Shown: in pieces, positions 6,593-9,641 of the stretch
Layout: every line of letters starts with the position of its first letter
Position numbering within the stretch: position 1 is the stretch's first letter
Origin: DATFXM01 sp035315885
GTDB taxonomy: Bacteria > Acidobacteriota > Blastocatellia > UBA7656
Assembly: GCA_035315885.1 (NCBI GenBank)
Contig: DATFXM010000091.1
Span: 1 to 9,641 of the forward strand
Reading direction: 5' to 3'
Length of the DNA stretch: 9,641 bases
The notes under the pieces: generated by a model
What the model was told of the DNA's origin: nothing
Database searches by the model: none
The model's input: the letters and a program-made list of their open reading frames with translations, nothing else
Position numbers and translations under genes: made by a program

Positions 6593-8398
6593 ATGGAAGA
6601 TCCTAAAAATCAAAACTCCAGCGAGCAGCGCAAGAGGAAACTCGCCATAGCCCTGCTGTGTATCCTGCTTTCAGCACTAGCGGTTGTGCCGTACTTCTTT
6701 ATGGGCCGTCCCGAAGAAGGGGATACGGCCCCGGCCGGCTTCACCCTCAGACAGCCTGATACTCACGACATGTTCCTGCACTGGGACCAGATGAAGTCCT
6801 TCTATCAGGGTCTTCATGCCGGCGAGATCTATCCACGTTGGGAAGAAGAAACTAACTACGGTTTCGGCGCCCCGACAACCAGCTACTATCCACCGGGGGT
6901 TTATTACGTCACCGCGTTTTTCTATGCCATCACCGGGGATTGGACGCGAACTCTCCTGGATGCCGAGCTGCTGTTTATGTTGGCGTCCGCCGCTGCAATC
7001 TACGTCTATTCTCGACGGTGCATGTCGAGACTTGCGGCGATCGCGGTGATGACGTGTTACGTTTTCCTCCCGTATCACTTGATCGATCAGTACCAGCGAG
7101 GTGCAATCGCTGAGCTGCTCGCCTTTGTCTGGGTTCCCTTGATGTTTCTGTTTGGCGAGCGGTTGATGGGCGTTCGATCGTGGGAGGGGCAGGGCAATGA
7201 GGCAAGCTGGCGTTCGCGGCTGACGGGCGTCGCGGGTCTTGCGCTGGTGTACGGTCTTTTTCTTTGGTCTCATCCACCAACCGCCTATCAGGCAACTCTG
7301 GCTTTCTTCGTATTCATTGTTGTGCTCGCAATCTTGCGGCGCGAGTGGAAGGGCGTGCTTCTGGTCGGTTTAGGTCTTGGAGGCGGCGGCGCTCTCGCTG
7401 CGGCCTATTTGTTGCCCGCTGCAGTCGAGCAGGAGATGATCAGGCACGAATACGTTTCGGAAAGCTGGCCGTACCACAACACGTATATTTTTGTTCATAA
7501 CATCTTCAACCGCGAGGTTCACGCCGAATTCTTCAACAGGCTGGACGCAATCTGGATCTTCAGTACGCTGGCGATCGTCATTGCCGCGGTGGCGATCCTG
7601 GCATCGACAAGACGCGTGAAGAACTTTGATCGTGACTTGCGCGATCGAGTTCTCGGCTGGGTCGCGGCGGGCCTGTTCACCAGCTTCATGATGATTCGTT
7701 ACTCCGAGCCAATCGGCAGGCATATCCCGAAGATTGATATCGGCGTATTCACGTGGAGAATGTTGACCATAAGCACAGTGGTCGTAGCACTCCTGGCCGG
7801 TGCCTGCCTTGAAGTATTTCAGCGAACGCGCGGCCGGCTCGAGCCCAAATTCCGCCGAGTTCTTGCCTTGTTTGGAATCTCGGTAGTTGCCGGAGGACTG
7901 CTCTTCAGCGTTGCTAACGTTGGATGGCCGATGCTCTATGCGCCGTTCTTCTATCCGCAGGAGCATCACTTGAATTACGCGATTATTCCGCGCACTGCAC
8001 CCGACGACCCTGACGACTTCCCTCAGGATGTCCCACAGGCGGAGCTCGAATCGGATTTCGGGACGGTCACAGTTGAAGACTGGAAGCCACAACATCGGGT
8101 AATCCAGGCGAACCTGACCGACGACGATGTGCTGCTTGTGCGAACCTTTTATTTCCCGGGCTGGACCGCGAAGGTGGATGGCACCCCGGCCGAGATCAAG
8201 ATCGGCGAAGAACTCGGTGATATGGAGATCGCCGTCCCGCAAGGCTCGCATCGAGTCGAGCTGGTTTTTGGGACTACGAAGGTGCGGCGGGTTGCTGCAA
8301 TCATCACTGTTTGCACAGCCGGGCTGATCGTTTTTTGCTTTGTCGCGGCGACACTCGCGCGACAGCAGAACCCTGCGACCGTTGAAGTAGCGGTGTGA
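6593..8398 (+). CDS. Polytopic membrane protein, PTPS_related/YfhO-like GT-C superfamily (copy 1)
   Basis: A 601-residue integral membrane protein with about 12-13 hydrophobic segments, the first at about 17-36 and the last at about 566-588. The first external loop carries the family signature: P55-DTHD-M60 with H58/D59, then H63-W64, then GEIYPRW (77-83), NYGFGAPTTSYYPPGVYY (88-105). This pattern belongs to the membrane family named '6-pyruvoyl-tetrahydropterin synthase related' (PF10131), which despite its name resembles GT-C glycosyltransferases; an acidic residue in this loop is the usual catalytic position in GT-C enzymes. Near the C-terminus FYFPGWTAKVDG (519-530) and a following beta-rich stretch match the extracellular domain of YfhO-like proteins. 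A role in moving sugars from a lipid carrier onto an envelope glycan or lipid is an inference. ATG 6593 is the first possible start because TGA at 6590-6592 is in frame; only a poor GGA-type binding site precedes it. It heads a pair with the paralogue 31 bases downstream. Confidence 0.85.
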   Translation: MEDPKNQNSSEQRKRKLAIALLCILLSALAVVPYFFMGRPEEGDTAPAGFTLRQPDTHDMFLHWDQMKSFYQGLHAGEIYPRWEEETNYGFGAPTTSYYPPGVYYVTAFFYAITGDWTRTLLDAELLFMLASAAAIYVYSRRCMSRLAAIAVMTCYVFLPYHLIDQYQRGAIAELLAFVWVPLMFLFGERLMGVRSWEGQGNEASWRSRLTGVAGLALVYGLFLWSHPPTAYQATLAFFVFIVVLAILRREWKGVLLVGLGLGGGGALAAAYLLPAAVEQEMIRHEYVSESWPYHNTYIFVHNIFNREVHAEFFNRLDAIWIFSTLAIVIAAVAILASTRRVKNFDRDLRDRVLGWVAAGLFTSFMMIRYSEPIGRHIPKIDIGVFTWRMLTISTVVVALLAGACLEVFQRTRGRLEPKFRRVLALFGISVVAGGLLFSVANVGWPMLYAPFFYPQEHHLNYAIIPRTAPDDPDDFPQDVPQAELESDFGTVTVEDWKPQHRVIQANLTDDDVLLVRTFYFPGWTAKVDGTPAEIKIGEELGDMEIAVPQGSHRVELVFGTTKVRRVAAIITVCTAGLIVFCFVAATLARQQNPATVEVAV

Positions 8399-8404
8399 TC
8401 TATC

Positions 8405-8410
8405 GGAGGG
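8405..8410 (+). promoter_or_regulatory. Orphan Shine-Dalgarno-like GGAGGG before copy 2
   Basis: GGAGGG at 8405-8410 lies in the 31-base gap after copy 1. It is 19 bases from the first in-frame ATG (8430), too far for normal pairing geometry, but 7-8 bases from an in-frame ATC at 8418. It may therefore serve an unusual start, or be a chance purine run. No ATG, GTG or TTG occurs in this frame between the stop at 8388-8390 and 8430. Confidence 0.35.
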
Positions 8411-8429
8411 CGGTGCCATCTCTCAGCAA

Positions 8430-9641
8430 ATGCATGATAAAGCCGAGGGATCTGCTCTTCCACGAACGAACGATGGCCGCCGCGGCGTCCGATTTTCCTA
8501 TCGAACCGACATTTACTCTCTGGTTTTCCTGATCGCGCTTGCGGCAGCTTCGACGGTCCCTTTCTTTTATGCCGCCGGCGGACACCTCCCGCAGGCCCAC
8601 GATCTCCGCATTCACTGGGTGCGCATGATCGCGTTCGATGAAGTGCTGCGGTCCGGTGTTTTGTATCCGAGATGGCTTTCAAGCCTGAACTACGGTCTGG
8701 GGGCGGCGACAACATCCTTCTATGCGCCGGGTATCTATTACCTGATGTCGGTGAGTCACTGGGTGACAGGAAACTGGACAAGCGCAATCGAGCTGGGGGT
8801 AGTCTCCGCCGCGGTTGCGTCGGCAGTTGCGTTCTACGGTTATGCACGACAGCTAATGCCGAGCTTAGGCGCGACCATCGCGACTGCGCTTTACCTTCTT
8901 CTCCCTTACCGAATGATCGATCTCTATCATCGAGGCGCGCTCGCCGAGCTTTTGGGTTTCGTGTGGATGCCTCTGGTGCTGCTGTCGTTTTCTTTGTCTC
9001 TGCGGCGAGCGAGTGCTCTGAATCTGGTGATGGGCGGCGTCGCGTTTGGAGCACTCGTGCTTACGCATCCTCCAACCGCGTATGTGTTCGCCCTTACGTT
9101 GGCAATCATTGCAGTCGTAATAGCGATCAGGTCAAGAAGCTGGCGACCGCTGGTTATTGTCTTCGTGTTCGGGATTATGGGCGGGGCGCTGTCGGCTTTC
9201 TATAGCTTGCCGGCGTTTCTCGAACTGTCGTACGTGAAGCAGGAAATCACTGCGACGTTCGAAGCGCGTGCTGGAGATCTAAAGGACCTGATCACCGGCG
9301 GACCTTTCGAGCAGATGCTCGCGGCAATTGCGTTCACCGGTCTCGTTCTATCGCTGGCTTGTTATTTTTTTTCTTCGAAGGCGTGGGTCTCCGAGAAGAG
9401 TGTCCGAGATGATTCGATTGGCTGGCTCATAGTGAGCGTGGCTCTTGTTGGGGCAATGGCGCCCTTCTCGCGGATGTTGCTACGCCCCCTGCCGGGATTC
9501 AATATCACCGGATTTTTGTGGAGATGGCTTGCGATTCAGGTCATTTCGGTCGCAATATTGGCGGGTCTGGCATTTCAGGCTGCGTGGCGGAGCGACCGGC
9601 GAAGGGTCGTACTGCTAGCGGTCCTGACTGGAACCGTTTTG
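8430..9641 (+). CDS. Polytopic membrane protein, PTPS_related/GT-C-like (copy 2, partial at 3' end)
   Basis: The frame starting at ATG 8430 stays open to the window edge (404 codons, no stop), so the C-terminal third is missing. It is a clear paralogue of the preceding gene. The first loop reads Q55-AHD-L59 with H57/D58, then H62-W63, GVLYPRW (76-82), NYGLGAATTSFYAPGIYY (87-104); later LLPYRMIDLYHRGALAELLGFVWMPL and THPPTAY match copy 1's LPYHLIDQYQRGAIAELLAFVWVPL and SHPPTAY in order. A hydrophobic segment at about 29-47 is the first membrane helix, and roughly nine to ten segments are visible. The predicted role is the same as copy 1, a GT-C-type membrane glycosyltransferase acting in envelope glycan or lipid modification, inferred only. 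The 31-base gap and shared strand suggest co-transcription with copy 1. The start is uncertain: ATG 8430 lacks a nearby Shine-Dalgarno, and the true start might be the upstream ATC at 8418. Confidence 0.82.
   Translation, partial: MHDKAEGSALPRTNDGRRGVRFSYRTDIYSLVFLIALAAASTVPFFYAAGGHLPQAHDLRIHWVRMIAFDEVLRSGVLYPRWLSSLNYGLGAATTSFYAPGIYYLMSVSHWVTGNWTSAIELGVVSAAVASAVAFYGYARQLMPSLGATIATALYLLLPYRMIDLYHRGALAELLGFVWMPLVLLSFSLSLRRASALNLVMGGVAFGALVLTHPPTAYVFALTLAIIAVVIAIRSRSWRPLVIVFVFGIMGGALSAFYSLPAFLELSYVKQEITATFEARAGDLKDLITGGPFEQMLAAIAFTGLVLSLACYFFSSKAWVSEKSVRDDSIGWLIVSVALVGAMAPFSRMLLRPLPGFNITGFLWRWLAIQVISVAILAGLAFQAAWRSDRRRVVLLAVLTGTVL

Noticed and set aside
7370..8419. 349-codon open frame on the minus strand inside GT-C-like copy 1
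   Set aside because: It lies wholly opposite a well-supported membrane protein, shows no motif or membrane segments, and is rich in Arg, His and Asn as expected for an antisense shadow.
8149..9054. 301-codon open frame on the minus strand across the junction of copies 1 and 2
   Set aside because: Ser/Arg/Pro-rich translation without any domain; overlaps two real genes that have paired conserved motifs.
9365..9372. Run of eight T in copy 2 as a possible frameshift or terminator
   Set aside because: No GC-rich hairpin precedes it and the coding frame is continuous on both sides with family-like sequence.
1..9641. Mobile element, defence system or CRISPR array
   Set aside because: No transposase, integrase, direct-repeat array, target-site duplication or defence-type nuclease/ATPase motif was found on either strand.

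Overview
The window looks like chromosomal DNA of moderate-to-high GC from a Gram-negative, environmental bacterium. The combination of a secreted GWxTD-domain protein, a large multidomain PIG-L-type protein and tandem GT-C-like membrane proteins fits Acidobacteriota best, perhaps the Blastocatellia/Pyrinomonadales side. That placement is an inference from gene content; there is no rRNA or other strong phylogenetic marker here. No tRNA, rRNA, CRISPR array, insertion sequence or phage gene was seen.

Layout from left to right. (1) The last 54 codons of a TatC-like translocase subunit (2-166, +). (2) A 131-base spacer with a plausible sigma70 promoter and a small leader hairpin, then a secreted GWxTD-domain protein (298-2001, +) closed by a clear GC-rich hairpin terminator at 2062-2088. 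(3) An orphan, sequence-divergent MreB/actin-like gene (2155-3189, +) behind an extended -10 promoter. (4) A DinB-family gene on the opposite strand (3710-3186) that meets mreB tail to tail, with a 4-base overlap of the stop codons, and has its own well-formed promoter and Shine-Dalgarno. (5) A large exported protein (6440-3789, -) with a PIG-L deacetylase fold at the N-terminus, a beta-rich middle and a C-terminal GATase-like domain. Its metal-binding histidines appear to be lost. (6) A 152-base divergent intergenic region with a perfect inverted repeat. (7) Two adjacent paralogous polytopic membrane proteins (6593-8398 and 8430 to the window end, +), related to the PTPS_related/YfhO-like GT-C superfamily. 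The second runs off the window.

Most of the genes concern the cell envelope: protein export (TatC), a secreted GWxTD protein, cell-shape actin (MreB), an exported PIG-L-like protein and probable lipid-linked-sugar membrane enzymes. They do not form one operon. The only likely co-transcribed pair is the two GT-C-like paralogues, 31 bases apart; the PIG-L and DinB genes share a strand but DinB seems to have its own promoter. The points most worth a second look are two apparent losses of catalytic residues in otherwise intact genes: the PIG-L-like protein (all expected metal His positions replaced) and the MreB-like protein (altered phosphate loops and a missing catalytic Glu). I do not see a convincing new multi-gene defence, mobile or biosynthetic system.
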